Positions 51,852-60,103 are shown, counted from the first letter of the stretch. The stretch: DNA of 64,000 nucleotides from Palsa-504 sp963753225 (GCA_963753225.1 CAVWBQ010000003.1:97141-161140); one strand, 5' to 3'. Numbers and translations: made by a program. The notes: a model not told the origin generated them from the letters alone.

Positions 51852-52610
51852 GTGACGTCCGGCGGCGGCCGGGCCATCATGGCGGCTGTGGAGCAGCTCA
51901 CGTTCGGGGACGGGACGGCGCGCCCGGCCGCCGGCGCACCCGCGGCCAGGCCCGGGTACGAGATCGAGCGCGAGCTGGCCGCTGCCCGCGCGGGCCCGGT
52001 CGCGGGCGTGGACGAGGTGGGCCGCGGCGCCTGGGCCGGACCGGTGACGGTGTGTGCGGTGATCGTCCGGGCCGGTTTCCCCGCCGCGCCGGCCGGGCTC
52101 ACCGATTCCAAGCGGCTCAGCCCGCCGCGCCGCGCCGCGATCGCGGGCGAGCTGCTGAGCTGGGTCGAGGCCTATGCCATCGGCGAGGCGGGACCCGCCG
52201 AGATCGACGCGGCCGGCATGACCGTAGCGCTGCGCCGCGCGGCTATCCGCGCCCTTGAAGGCCTGCCCGCCCGCCCGGACACGGTGCTACTCGACGGTGC
52301 CCATGACTATATCGGCCGTCCCTGGCCGGTGCGCTGCGCCGTGCGGGCGGACCTGCGGTCGGTATCGGTCGCGGCGGCCTCGGTCATCGCCAAGGTGCAC
52401 AGGGACCGGCTCATGGCCGGGCTCGGCCCCGGAGAGTTCGCGTTCGCGGAGAACGCCGGGTACCCCTCGCCCGCGCACCAGGAGGCGCTGGCCGCCCACG
52501 GTCCCACCCCACACCACCGGCTGTCCTGGTCGTACCTGGACGACCTGCCGCGGTGGCGGCACCTGAAGCGGCACCGGCCGGACGTCGAGGGCCAGCTTTC
52601 CCTGCTGTAA
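51852..52610 (+). CDS. rnhB: Ribonuclease HII
   Basis: 252 residues from GTG 51852; ATG 51879 is an alternative. Active-site VDEVGRGAWAGP, SKRLS, LLDGAHD and SVIAKVHRDRLM give the Asp, Glu, Asp and Asp ligands; the usual LVDGN reads LLDGA. The C-terminal GYPSPAHQEALAAHGPTPHHRLSW block is typical. It cuts the RNA strand of RNA/DNA hybrids and removes misincorporated ribonucleotides. The convergent sortase reading frame runs 324 bases into its 3' end. Confidence 0.93.
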   Translation: MTSGGGRAIMAAVEQLTFGDGTARPAAGAPAARPGYEIERELAAARAGPVAGVDEVGRGAWAGPVTVCAVIVRAGFPAAPAGLTDSKRLSPPRRAAIAGELLSWVEAYAIGEAGPAEIDAAGMTVALRRAAIRALEGLPARPDTVLLDGAHDYIGRPWPVRCAVRADLRSVSVAAASVIAKVHRDRLMAGLGPGEFAFAENAGYPSPAHQEALAAHGPTPHHRLSWSYLDDLPRWRHLKRHRPDVEGQLSLL

Positions 52611-53321
52611 CTGCAGCGATGAGGCGAGCGAAGCGAATACGACGGTGGAACTGAGGTAATGGCCGGTGGCGTAGTCGAAGGCGCCGCCGCACGTTATCAG
52701 GCGCAGGGCGGCGAAGTCGGCCGCGCCGTAAACGGCTTTCGCCGGGAACCGGGATTTGCTGTACTCGCGGACCCCGGTGACGCGGAAAACGGCCGTGACC
52801 CCGTTGGCGAGCCTTACGTCGATGGTGTCGCCCCGGTGCAGGGCGCCGAGGCGGAAGAAGACGGCCGGGCCCCGCTGGCTGTCGACGTGGCCCTCGATGA
52901 CCGACGACCCGATCTGGCCCGGCGTCGCCGAGTACTTGTACCACGCTGCCACGGCGGCACTGGTCCGGAGCGACGGCACCTGGACCGTGCCGTCGGCGTT
53001 GAGCCCCAGGCGCAGCAGTTTCGAGTCCACGCCGATGGCCGGGATGTGCACCGAGACCGGAAGCGAGCGCGCCAGCGCCGGCCCGCGAGACGATCCGCCG
53101 ATGACCCCTGCCTGCGACAGCGAGGGCTGCGGCGCGTGTACCTGGGAGGCGACGACGACGCCCACGGCCGCGGTGCCGGCCATGATGAGCAGCGCCCCGG
53201 CGATCCCGGCCACCCGGGCGCGCAGGCCGGTCGTGGTGGCAAGCGGCGCGGCGTACCCCTCCTGCGGCCAGGAGACGACCACGCGGAACCCGGCGATACG
53301 CCGCCACGGTGCCTCCGGCAA
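52287..53321 (-). CDS. Class F-like sortase with an antisense-encoded C-terminal extension
   Basis: 344 residues from TTG 53321 (AAAGGACGG upstream). One membrane helix (about 38-62) is followed by the sortase domain: VSVHIPAIGVDSKLLRLGL, catalytic His in VIEGHVDSQRG, and Cys in LRLITCGGAFDYATGHY. A usual class F sortase ends near VVFASLA. Here no stop occurs and the frame runs 108 codons further, antisense to rnhB; that part is Pro/Arg-rich and looks like shadow coding. Lost stop or translational read-through are both possible. It should anchor envelope proteins. Confidence 0.82.
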   Translation of the reverse strand: MPEAPWRRIAGFRVVVSWPQEGYAAPLATTTGLRARVAGIAGALLIMAGTAAVGVVVASQVHAPQPSLSQAGVIGGSSRGPALARSLPVSVHIPAIGVDSKLLRLGLNADGTVQVPSLRTSAAVAAWYKYSATPGQIGSSVIEGHVDSQRGPAVFFRLGALHRGDTIDVRLANGVTAVFRVTGVREYSKSRFPAKAVYGAADFAALRLITCGGAFDYATGHYLSSTVVFASLASSLQLQQGKLALDVRPVPLQVPPPRQVVQVRPGQPVVWGGTVGGQRLLVRGRGVPGVLRERELSGAEPGHEPVPVHLGDDRGRRDRYRPQVRPHGAAHRPGTADIVMGTVE

Positions 53322-53516
53322 TGTCGCCGTCCTTTCGTCCGCTGATCTCCCCTATCAGCCTAATATTGCGATGGTGAACTGGCCATTGCCCCTTTTGCGC
53401 CGGGCTCGGGCCTCGGCTTAGGGCCAGACGGGTTACGCGTTCCTTTTCCGATTCCGGTTTCTGCCGCCTGGAGCGGGAAACACACACGTCATCTGCCCGG
53501 CGCAGGAGGAGGGTCT

Positions 53517-54038
53517 ATGAAGCTGCGCGGAACGACCGCGGGCACGCCGTTCGGCGCCAAGCTGACCGCGCTGTGCTGGGCCGCCATGACGCTGCTCGCC
53601 CCCGTAGCCGTCTCGGCGTGCACCTCGTCCTCGTCCCCGCCCACGTCGCCCGGGACCATCACGCCCACCCTGACCACCTCGCCCACCGGGAACGCCTCGG
53701 CGTCCTCCGGCGGTTCGGCCTCATCGGGCAGCTCCGCCTCATCGGGCACGTCGGCTTCATCGGGCACGTCAGCCTCGGCCGGCGACACGTCGGCGTCCGG
53801 CACGCCCGGCGTGTCCCCCGGCGCCGCGGCCGCGTCGAGCCCGCAGCCCACAGTGACCGTGACGGAAACGGTCGCCGCCTCCCCGAACAGCCACAACATC
53901 CCGGCCGCCGCGCCGGGCACCGGCGGCGGGGGCACGGCGGGATTCCAGGGCACCCTGCTCCTCGTGCTCGGCGTGGGGGCGATCCTGGCTGGCGCCGGGG
54001 GCCTGGCATACCGCAGGTGGCTCGGCCGCGGCCGCTGA
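53517..54038 (+). CDS. Ser/Thr-rich lipoprotein-like membrane protein, candidate sortase substrate
   Basis: 173 residues. A signal-like N-terminal helix ends AVSACTSS, close to a lipobox. A Ser/Ala/Gly-rich linker carries a tandem ASSGTS repeat, then IPAAAPGTGGGGTAG, a hydrophobic segment LLLVLGVGAILAGAGGLAY and a basic tail RRWLGRGR. The last three features imitate a cell-wall sorting signal but lack LPxTG. It is divergent from the sortase gene (196 bases between starts). Its repeats TSASSGTSASSGT suggest O-glycosylation. Confidence 0.7.
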   Translation: MKLRGTTAGTPFGAKLTALCWAAMTLLAPVAVSACTSSSSPPTSPGTITPTLTTSPTGNASASSGGSASSGSSASSGTSASSGTSASAGDTSASGTPGVSPGAAAASSPQPTVTVTETVAASPNSHNIPAAAPGTGGGGTAGFQGTLLLVLGVGAILAGAGGLAYRRWLGRGR

Positions 54039-54150
54039 CACCGCGGATCCTGATTCCGCTGCTGCCGCCCAGCGCACCAGGTAGCCGCGCTGTGGTCCAC
54101 GCCGGACTGCGCCTAGGCTCGAGACGGCGGGCCAGGCGGAGGGAGAGCCG

Positions 54151-55575
54151 ATGGGGCCGGGCGACGAGGGCCGGGTGCCGGGCCTGTGGGCGCCGCAGCG
54201 GCGGGCGCTGACCACGGGCCTGGTCCTGACCATCACCTTCGTCGCGTCCGAGGCGCTGGCCGTGGTCACGGTCATGCCGGTGGTCGCCCGCGACCTGGGC
54301 GGGCTGCGCCTGTACGGCTGGGTGTTCAGCGGGTTCATGCTCGGCAGCGTGGTCGGCATCGTGGCGGCCGGCCGGGAGGCCGACCGGCGGGGTCCCGCGC
54401 TGCCGTTCGTGGCCGGGGTGGTGCTGTTCGGCTGCGGGCTGGCCGTGGCGGGACTGGCGCCCTCGATGGGCGTGCTGGTGGCGGGCCGGGTGCTGCAGGG
54501 TCTCGGGGCTGGCGCGGTGCCCTCGGTCGCCTACGCCACCATCGGCCGGAGCCTGCCCGAGGCGCTGCGCGCCCGGATGATGGCGGTGCTGTCGACCGCG
54601 TGGGTCGCGCCGGGGCTAGCCGGCCCGGCGATCAGCGCCGAGGTCGCGCGCCTGTTCGGGTGGCGCTGGGTATTCCTGGGCCTGCTGCCGGTGGTCGCGG
54701 TGGCCGGTTCTATCGCCGTGCCCGCCCTGATCCGCCTCGGGCCGCCCGCCGCGGCTCAGGCGCGGGAGCACCGGCTGACCGACGGCCTGCGCACCGCGGC
54801 CGGGGCGGCGCTGCTGCTGGCCGGCCTCAGCCTCGCGGCCGCGTCCGGTGAGGTCCTGCCCGGCCTGGCGCTGATCGCGGGCAGCGGCGTGGTCGGCCTC
54901 CCCGCGCTGCGGCGGCTGGTCCCGCCCGGAACCCTGACCGGACGTCCCGGGCTGCCCGCCACGATCGCCTGCCGGGGCCTGCTGACGTTCACGTTCTTCG
55001 GAGCCGACGCGTACGTGACCCTCGCGCTGACGGCGGTGCGCCACCGTAGCCCGGTGGTGGCCGGCCTCGCCGTCACCGGCGCGACGGTGTCCTGGACGGC
55101 CGGCGCCTGGGTGCAGGCGCGGCTCAGCGATACCTGGGAAGGCCGGCGCCTGGTGCGTGCCGGGCTGCTGATCGTCTTGGCCGGCATCGCCGGAATGATC
55201 CTGGTCCTGCAGCCGGCCGTCCCGCTGGCCGAGGGCCTGGCCGCCTGGACCGTCGCCGGCCTGGGCATGGGGCTGGCTTACGCTCCGCTGTCGCTGATGA
55301 TGCTGCACAAGGCGCGGCCCGGGCAGGAGGGGCAGGCCGCGGCGTCACTGAACCTGGCGGACGTGCTGGGTACCGCGATCGGCATCGGCGTGGGCGGCGC
55401 GGCCGTGGCAGCGGCTGCGGGCGGCGACCTCCGCCTGGGCATCACCGCCGCGTTCTCGGCCGCGGCCGCGGTGGGACTCATGGCGCTAGCCTTCACCCGC
55501 CGCCTTCCGGAAGGCACCAGCTCAGCGCCGCCGGTGACCGAGCAGGTGCCCGCGCGGGCCGATCCGTCAGGCTAG
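54151..55575 (+). CDS. MFS transporter (14-helix drug exporter-like)
   Basis: 474 residues. The first helix pair ends in the MFS motif GREADRRGP between helices 2 and 3 (about 72-80), and VLQGLGAGAVPSVAYATIGRSLP, MMAVLSTAWVAPGLAGPAI (motif C-like APGLAGP) suits the DHA2 group. The following helices alternate with short loops. Substrate unknown. Convergent with the GDSL gene, sharing a 4-base overlap. Confidence 0.85.
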   Translation: MGPGDEGRVPGLWAPQRRALTTGLVLTITFVASEALAVVTVMPVVARDLGGLRLYGWVFSGFMLGSVVGIVAAGREADRRGPALPFVAGVVLFGCGLAVAGLAPSMGVLVAGRVLQGLGAGAVPSVAYATIGRSLPEALRARMMAVLSTAWVAPGLAGPAISAEVARLFGWRWVFLGLLPVVAVAGSIAVPALIRLGPPAAAQAREHRLTDGLRTAAGAALLLAGLSLAAASGEVLPGLALIAGSGVVGLPALRRLVPPGTLTGRPGLPATIACRGLLTFTFFGADAYVTLALTAVRHRSPVVAGLAVTGATVSWTAGAWVQARLSDTWEGRRLVRAGLLIVLAGIAGMILVLQPAVPLAEGLAAWTVAGLGMGLAYAPLSLMMLHKARPGQEGQAAASLNLADVLGTAIGIGVGGAAVAAAAGGDLRLGITAAFSAAAAVGLMALAFTRRLPEGTSSAPPVTEQVPARADPSG

Positions 55576-56411
55576 CCGGGGCTCACCCGGTGTTCCTGCC
55601 GAAGGCAGGCTCGTAGCCGAGCTTCTGGCCGGAGCGCGGTGGGGTGGTAGGACGAACTGATCGCGAGCAGGTCCACCGAATGGAGCCAGCGGCCAGAATC
55701 GCATATCTCGTGCGCGGCGAACTGGCCGCGGACGTCGGCGTACACGACGTTGCGGTCAGCCGCCGCGGTAACGGCCGCGCCCAGGGCGCTGTCCAGGGCG
55801 TCGGCGCCTCCGTTGAGCGCGGTCCTGTCCTGGGTACTCAGCCCGATGCAGCTACCCGACTTGGACAGGTCGTACAGGTCCGGATAGCCGAGCACCACGA
55901 TCCTGGCGCTGGGCGCGCGCTGCCTGATGGCCTGCAGGGTGCTGGCGAGCCTGGCCGGCAGTTGCCTGGTGACGAAGTCCCTGGCCGTCGCGACGGCGCT
56001 TAGGCACGTGCTCGTCGAGTGGAGCACGCAGGTCTCCATCACACTGGAGAAGCCCGCGTCGTTGCCGCCGATCGTGATGCTGACCAGCGTGGTGGCGGCG
56101 CTCAGCGCAGACGCCTGGCCGCTGATCACGTCGGAGGTCGTCGCGCCCGCGCAGGCCACCGAGACGAACGAAGCGGGGGAGTTGGCGGCGGCCCACTGCT
56201 CCGGGTAGGCGTTCGTGCTCCGGTCACAGCTGCCGGCGGACGAGATGTACGACCCGGCGCCAAGGCCGGAGCTGTACGAATCACCGAGCGCGACGTAGCT
56301 AACCGGGGAGGCGGCGCCGACGGCCGGCATCGCGCTCACGGCCGTGACCAGGCCTGCCGTGGTAACTGCAACTGCCGCGCTGAAAATGACACGGGAAATA
56401 CCCACAATCAC
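55572..56411 (-). CDS. Secreted SGNH/GDSL hydrolase, C-terminal frame lost
   Basis: 279 residues from GTG 56411 (another GTG two codons on). A signal peptide (VIFSAAVAVTTAGLVTAVSA) precedes YVALGDSYSSGLGAGSY (nucleophile Ser), AGATTSDV, ISIGGNDAGF-like SITIGGNDAGFSS, and the catalytic Asp-x-x-His region SSSYHPT. After HPT the frame reads ALRPEARLRACL; adding one base restores the expected SGQKLGYEPAFG and a stop at 55583. It probably hydrolyses lipid or acetyl esters outside the cell. Confidence 0.83.
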   Translation of the reverse strand: MIVGISRVIFSAAVAVTTAGLVTAVSAMPAVGAASPVSYVALGDSYSSGLGAGSYISSAGSCDRSTNAYPEQWAAANSPASFVSVACAGATTSDVISGQASALSAATTLVSITIGGNDAGFSSVMETCVLHSTSTCLSAVATARDFVTRQLPARLASTLQAIRQRAPSARIVVLGYPDLYDLSKSGSCIGLSTQDRTALNGGADALDSALGAAVTAAADRNVVYADVRGQFAAHEICDSGRWLHSVDLLAISSSYHPTALRPEARLRACLRQEHRVSPG

Positions 56412-56519
56412 CCCATAGGGACCTGGGAGGGCGGTGATAACGCGCGCGCACTCTCCTTGTACCATGCGTAAGCGAGGAGATCAATATAGTAACCGGCGCC
56501 CGGCTACCCTGCGTGGGCG

Positions 56520-56888
56520 ATGGAAAGCAATCAGGCACATGCATCAAAGAAAGATGATCTTGGTCCCGGCGGCGAGCGGGTTCGCCAGGCCGGAGAGGAC
56601 CGGGACCGGGCGCTCGCGCAGGCCGCGCAGGCTGACCAGCGCGCAGCCACCGCAGAGGCTCGTGCCGACGCCGCCCGCGCGGAGACCGCGCGGGCCCGTG
56701 AGGACGCGGCCGGCGAGCTCGAGCAGCTGCGCGCCGACGCGGCCCGCGAGCGGGGCGAGGTGCGGGCCGCGCTGGAATTCCGCGCCCAGGCACTCGAGGA
56801 GTCGCGCGGCGAGTTGCGCGGCCGGGCCGGGCGCGCCGAGCGTGACCTCGACGCCGCCCGGGCCGAGCTGGCCCGCCTGCGCCAGTAG
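56520..56888 (+). CDS. Alanine-rich coiled-coil protein
   Basis: 122 residues. From residue 20 nearly all is a heptad-patterned Ala/Arg/Glu coiled coil (RALAQAAQADQRAATAEARA, then ELEQLRADAARERGEVRAAL, ELRGRAGRAERDLDAARAEL). The N-terminus MESNQAHASKKDD has different composition. Similar stretches occur in KfrA-like plasmid proteins, but no DNA-binding domain remains, so it may be the tail of such a protein given a new start. Confidence 0.45.
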   Translation: MESNQAHASKKDDLGPGGERVRQAGEDRDRALAQAAQADQRAATAEARADAARAETARAREDAAGELEQLRADAARERGEVRAALEFRAQALEESRGELRGRAGRAERDLDAARAELARLRQ

Positions 56889-56948
56889 GCGGAGAGGCTG
56901 GCCGCTGCTGGCGCAGGCGGGAACCCGGTATGGCACGAGGACAGCCAG

Positions 56949-56984
56949 GACCCGCCCAGCCCGGGAAGGGCAGCTGGGCGGGTC
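56949..56984 (+). terminator. Hairpin downstream of the coiled-coil gene
   Basis: GACCCGCCCAGC (56949-56960) pairs perfectly with GCTGGGCGGGTC (56973-56984) around a 12-base loop. It is about 60 bases after the coiled-coil stop and about 110 bases before the end of small peptide A on the other strand, so it could serve both. Confidence 0.55.
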
Positions 56985-57096
56985 CCCCTGGAGGGGCTGC
57001 ATCAGGCTTGCGGCGCGCAGCTCAGCGGCGGGATTGACAGCCCGCGGCCCGCGGAAAGGCCCGCCCGCTCCGGGACCCCCGGGGTGCCGCGCCGCG

Positions 57097-57294
57097 TCAG
57101 GCGTAATAGACCTCGGCGACGCGGACGGGGGGATCCGGGTGGGTGTGGATCATGGGACCCCCTGGGTGGTAGCGCGGGTAGAGCCTGGTGACCCAGAGGG
57201 TTTGCCGGGCCGGGAGGAGTTCGGCGTGCTCGAGCTCGAGGTCCTGCGTCGTCACGGCAGGCGCGGCGGACGTCATGGCAGGTACAGCGGACAT
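57097..57294 (-). CDS. Small peptide A, RiPP-precursor-like
   Basis: 65 residues from ATG 57294 (GGAGGC upstream). The N-terminus carries DLELEHAELLPARQTLW, and the C-terminus is rich in Tyr, Pro and His (RLYPRYHPGGPMIH, VAEVYYA). The same leader-like LELE-AELLP-R-TL motif opens small peptide B (57844-58039), so these are paralogues with different tails. That conserved-leader, variable-core layout is typical of RiPP precursors; no modifying enzyme is intact nearby. Confidence 0.6.
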   Translation of the reverse strand: MSAVPAMTSAAPAVTTQDLELEHAELLPARQTLWVTRLYPRYHPGGPMIHTHPDPPVRVAEVYYA

Positions 57295-57367
57295 GGGGAG
57301 CCTCCTTCGAAGGCGGCCGCCTGGTCCCCGGGGCGGGGGCCAGGCCGGGATTGTCGTGCGTGCGGGC

Positions 57368-57742
57368 TCACCAGCTACGGAACTGGCCTTGCAGGGTCCA
57401 GAATGCGGCCAGCCCCGCCAGGGCCGCCAGGCGGGCCGCGCCGGCCAGGAGGCGGCGTGGCGGACGGCCGGCGGACCAGCGGCGGCCGAGGGCGGTGAGC
57501 CGCCGTGCCAGCCCCGTCACGACGTAGAGCGATCCGGCGAGCAACAGGGTCACCAGCGCGATGCCGATCGCGTCCACTGCGGCCATCGCGTAGCGGTGGC
57601 CGTGCACGGCGGCGGTCATGAGATGGGCCTGCAGGCTGGCTGAGCGCCACAGCGCCCGGTCGACCGCGGGCAGGTACAGCATCAGGTACCCGATGCTGAG
57701 CAGGAGCAGCGGGATGACGCACAGTACCCAGGTGGTCACCAT
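57368..57742 (-). CDS. Membrane protein, possible C-terminal fragment of an M50-type peptidase/exporter
   Basis: 124 residues from ATG 57742. Three helices (WVLCVIPLLLLSIGYLMLYL, AVDAIGIALVTLLLAGSLYV, LAALAGLAAFWTLQG) and a basic stretch between. The end GQFRSW and the LYLPAVDRALWRSASLQAHL segment remind me of C-termini of actinomycete peptide-maturation membrane proteins, but no HExxH is present. Located between the two small peptide genes on the same strand. Confidence 0.45.
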   Translation of the reverse strand: MVTTWVLCVIPLLLLSIGYLMLYLPAVDRALWRSASLQAHLMTAAVHGHRYAMAAVDAIGIALVTLLLAGSLYVVTGLARRLTALGRRWSAGRPPRRLLAGAARLAALAGLAAFWTLQGQFRSW

Positions 57743-57761
57743 CCCGGCGCCGGAAGTAGCC

Positions 57762-57795
57762 GGAGGGCCGCCCGGGAACCCATGGGCGGCCCTCC
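57762..57795 (-). terminator. Hairpin between small peptide B and the membrane protein gene
   Basis: GGAGGGCCGCCC (57762-57773) and GGGCGGCCCTCC (57784-57795) pair perfectly over 12 bases. It lies about 50 bases after the peptide B stop. Loop of 10 bases. Confidence 0.55.
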
Positions 57796-57843
57796 TTGCC
57801 TGCCGTGCAGCCCCCTCAGGCGATGCAAGGCAGGGCACCGGGG

Positions 57844-58039
57844 CTACAGGGCCAGCAGGGTGTTGCCCACGCCGTTGAACGCGGAGACGTTGATCAGCCC
57901 GAACTGGCTCGTGTTGCCGATCACGTTGGTGATGCTGGAGCCGCTGTGGCGCGAGCTGCCGCAGGAAAGGGTTTCCCGGGCTGGGGAGCAGCTCGGCGGT
58001 CTCGAGCTCGAGCTCCTTCATCGTCACGTCAGTGGACAT
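57844..58039 (-). pseudogene. Small peptide B, RiPP-precursor-like, with one-base insertion
   Basis: ATG 58039 gives MSTDVTMKELELETAELLPS. With one C removed in the following CCCAGCCCGGG run, the frame continues RETLSCGSSRHSG and ends FGLINVSAFNGVGNTLLAL with TAG at 57844-57846, for 64 residues, the same size as peptide A. Without the correction the frame runs on through junk. The tail is Ser/Asn/Gly-rich and may be a structural or antimicrobial core. Confidence 0.55.
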
Positions 58040-58144
58040 GGTGCCTCCTTGGGCGATCCCCCCCGGACCGGGCAGCCCGGGGATTTACCTGCCCGGCACC
58101 CTGTGGCGCCGGGACGCGAATCCGGTGTACGCTATTTGCCAGAC

Positions 58145-58172
58145 GTACTGTACGGTCACCACCGTACAGTAC
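58145..58172. promoter_or_regulatory. Perfect palindromic operator, XRE regulon candidate
   Basis: GTACTGTACGGT (58145-58156) and ACCGTACAGTAC (58161-58172) are perfect 12-base arms around CACC. The palindrome sits between small peptide B (start 58039, leftward) and the XRE regulator (start 58267, rightward). A related copy lies at 62910-62931 before the repeat-rich surface protein. Confidence 0.6.
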
Positions 58173-58266
58173 CCGTTCCGGGATAGTCAATGCCGGCGAG
58201 TCCCGGCTAATCCCGGGGAATCACGACAGCACCTGCTCAGAGGAAGGCGGGTTAGGGTTGGTGGCC

Positions 58267-58845
58267 ATGACCACGCAGGCGGCGGGGGACGAGCAGAACC
58301 CCGCCGCGGAGCAGCCGCGCCCCGCCGCGGAGCTGGAGCCTGCGCTCAACCCGCTCCAGCGGCTGATCCAGCAGCGGCTGCGCGAGCGGGGCTGGTCCTA
58401 CCGCGAGGTCGCCCGCCGCGGCGGGCTGCCGCACTCCACCGTCCACACCCTCGCCTCGACCCGCAACCTGGCCCGCCCGCCGCGCCCGGCCACGATCGAC
58501 GCGCTGGCCAAGGGCCTGGACGTGCCGGTCTCCGCGGTCCGCGCCGCCGCCGCCGAGTCCACCGGGCTGCACTACTACGACCAGGCCCCCGCCGGGCCGC
58601 AGAACCCCGGCGACCCGGAGCGGGAGCTCCTGATCGCCAGCATCGACGAGCTGACACCCGACGACCGGCGCCACGTGGCCGCGCTGGTCGAATCGCTGCG
58701 GAACAGGACCACGCAGGAGCCGCAGGACCCGTTAGCGTCCCCGGCCCGGGGCGGGCCCGGGCATCCGCCCGGCCCGCCCCGCGGGCACTTCTATCCCATC
58801 GGCAGCCCGGCGGGCACGCCGAGCTGGTCAGCCAGCTCCTGGTAA
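58267..58845 (+). CDS. XRE-type helix-turn-helix regulator
   Basis: 192 residues from ATG 58267. HTH at about 35-90: NPLQRLIQQRLRERGWSYREVARRGGLPHSTVHTLAS, then RPPRPATIDALAKGLDVPVSAVRAAAAES. The C-terminal part (DELTPDDRRHVAALVESLRN) ends in a Pro-rich tail, and the last 55 bases overlap the LysM gene on the other strand. Probably binds the palindromes at 58145 and 62910 (inference). Confidence 0.78.
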   Translation: MTTQAAGDEQNPAAEQPRPAAELEPALNPLQRLIQQRLRERGWSYREVARRGGLPHSTVHTLASTRNLARPPRPATIDALAKGLDVPVSAVRAAAAESTGLHYYDQAPAGPQNPGDPERELLIASIDELTPDDRRHVAALVESLRNRTTQEPQDPLASPARGGPGHPPGPPRGHFYPIGSPAGTPSWSASSW

Positions 58846-60017
58846 GGATCCTCCGGCAGCACCAGCCGGGCCGCCCGCAAGATCGCCCCGGGATCCCCGC
58901 CCGGCGGCCGCAGCACGTAGACCGTGCCGTCATGCGGGCACTGCGTCACGACGACCCGGTCATAATCGGCCACCACGATCGGCCAGCTGGCGGGCATGCC
59001 CAGCTGCCCGGCCAGCTCCCGGTAGAGGCCCTCGGATAGCACCAGCCGGGCCGCCCGCAAGATCACCCCGGGATCCCCGCCCGGCGGCCGCAGCACGTAG
59101 ACCGTGCCGTCATGCGGGCACTGCGTCACGACGACCCGGTCATAATCGGCCACCACGATGCTGGCCTCCTCCGTGGCGGGACGCCCCGGATCCGGTTCCC
59201 GGCCGTAGCGCGGCCGCGGCACGGGCGCCGGCTCCCGGGCCTGCTCCGGCACGGCCGCGGCCCGGGCGGACGCCCGCCGGCGATGGCGCCGGAACACCAG
59301 CAGCACCGGCTCGGCCAGGAACGCCGCCCCCACGACCAGGCCGGCGGCCAGCAGCATGGTCTTCAGCCACCCCGGCATGCCGCCGGCGGCCGGCGCGCCC
59401 GTTCCCGCCGGCGCGGGACGGTTCCCGCTGCCCGACGGCGGCGGCGGCGCCGGGTGCAGGCGGCGGCCCGGGCCCGGCGCAGGTTGCGCCGGCGCTGCAG
59501 GCCGCCGGACCGTCAGCACTATCCCGGCGCGGATGACATCCGGATCAGAGCCGATGGCCCGCCGGTTGGCCGCGTACAGGGCCTGCCAGCCGCCGGGCAC
59601 GGCGAACGTGGCCGCGATGCCCGCCAGGGTGTCACCGGCTGCGACCGTGTAACGGGCCGGAGGCGCCCGGCCGGGCAGCACCAGAACGGTGCCAGCGCGG
59701 ATCACATCCGGGTCAGGGCCGATGAGCGGCCGGTTGGCCGCGTACAGCGCCGGCCAGCCACCGCGCACGGCGAACCGCGCGGCGATGCCGGACAGCGTCT
59801 CACCAGGCCGCACGGCATACCCCGAGACGGGACGCGCCACCGTCTTCGGTGCCGCGGCCACGCTCAGCGTGCTGGCCAGGGTGACCTGAGTAGTACTACT
59901 CGCAGTGCGGATGTTCGCCTGAACCGGGGGGACAGATCCCTTCATGCCGGCCGCCACCAGGACGACCAGGATGCTCCAGGCGAGCACGGCGCACGCGGAC
60001 TTCAAACACGCATGCAC
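58791..60017 (-). CDS. Membrane protein with two LysM domains and a duplicated C-terminal segment
   Basis: 408 residues. N-terminal helix (AVLAWSILVVLVAAG), then two LysM domains (YAVRPGETLSGIAARFAVRG and YTVAAGDTLAGIAATFAVPG), a Pro-rich stretch, a second helix near 220 (WLKTMLLAAGLVVGAAFLAEP) and a basic RRHRRR. Two near-identical segments of about 60 residues follow (VVADYDRVVVTQCPHDGTVY, VLRPPGGDP). LysM binds peptidoglycan, so the N-terminal part is probably outside and the duplicated part inside the cell. Confidence 0.83.
   Translation of the reverse strand: MHACLKSACAVLAWSILVVLVAAGMKGSVPPVQANIRTASSTTQVTLASTLSVAAAPKTVARPVSGYAVRPGETLSGIAARFAVRGGWPALYAANRPLIGPDPDVIRAGTVLVLPGRAPPARYTVAAGDTLAGIAATFAVPGGWQALYAANRRAIGSDPDVIRAGIVLTVRRPAAPAQPAPGPGRRLHPAPPPPSGSGNRPAPAGTGAPAAGGMPGWLKTMLLAAGLVVGAAFLAEPVLLVFRRHRRRASARAAAVPEQAREPAPVPRPRYGREPDPGRPATEEASIVVADYDRVVVTQCPHDGTVYVLRPPGGDPGVILRAARLVLSEGLYRELAGQLGMPASWPIVVADYDRVVVTQCPHDGTVYVLRPPGGDPGAILRAARLVLPEDPYQELADQLGVPAGLPMG
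58881..59160 (-). repeat. 180-base tandem duplication within the LysM gene
   Basis: The DNA from about 58881 to 58980 recurs almost identically at about 59061 to 59160, a period of 180 bases or 60 codons. The near-identity at synonymous sites shows a recent in-frame duplication. Confidence 0.8.
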
Positions 60018-60103
60018 GTATGTGCCTTTCCTTCCGAGGGGGATTCAGCGCCCGAACGCTGCTGGCCCGGACGCACAGAACGGACCGATTGGAAGGAAAG
60101 GAC

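Noticed and set aside
57796..58266. Longer N-terminus for the XRE regulator
   Set aside because: The upstream open frame overlaps peptide B antisense and the palindrome; it has no HTH-family similarity.
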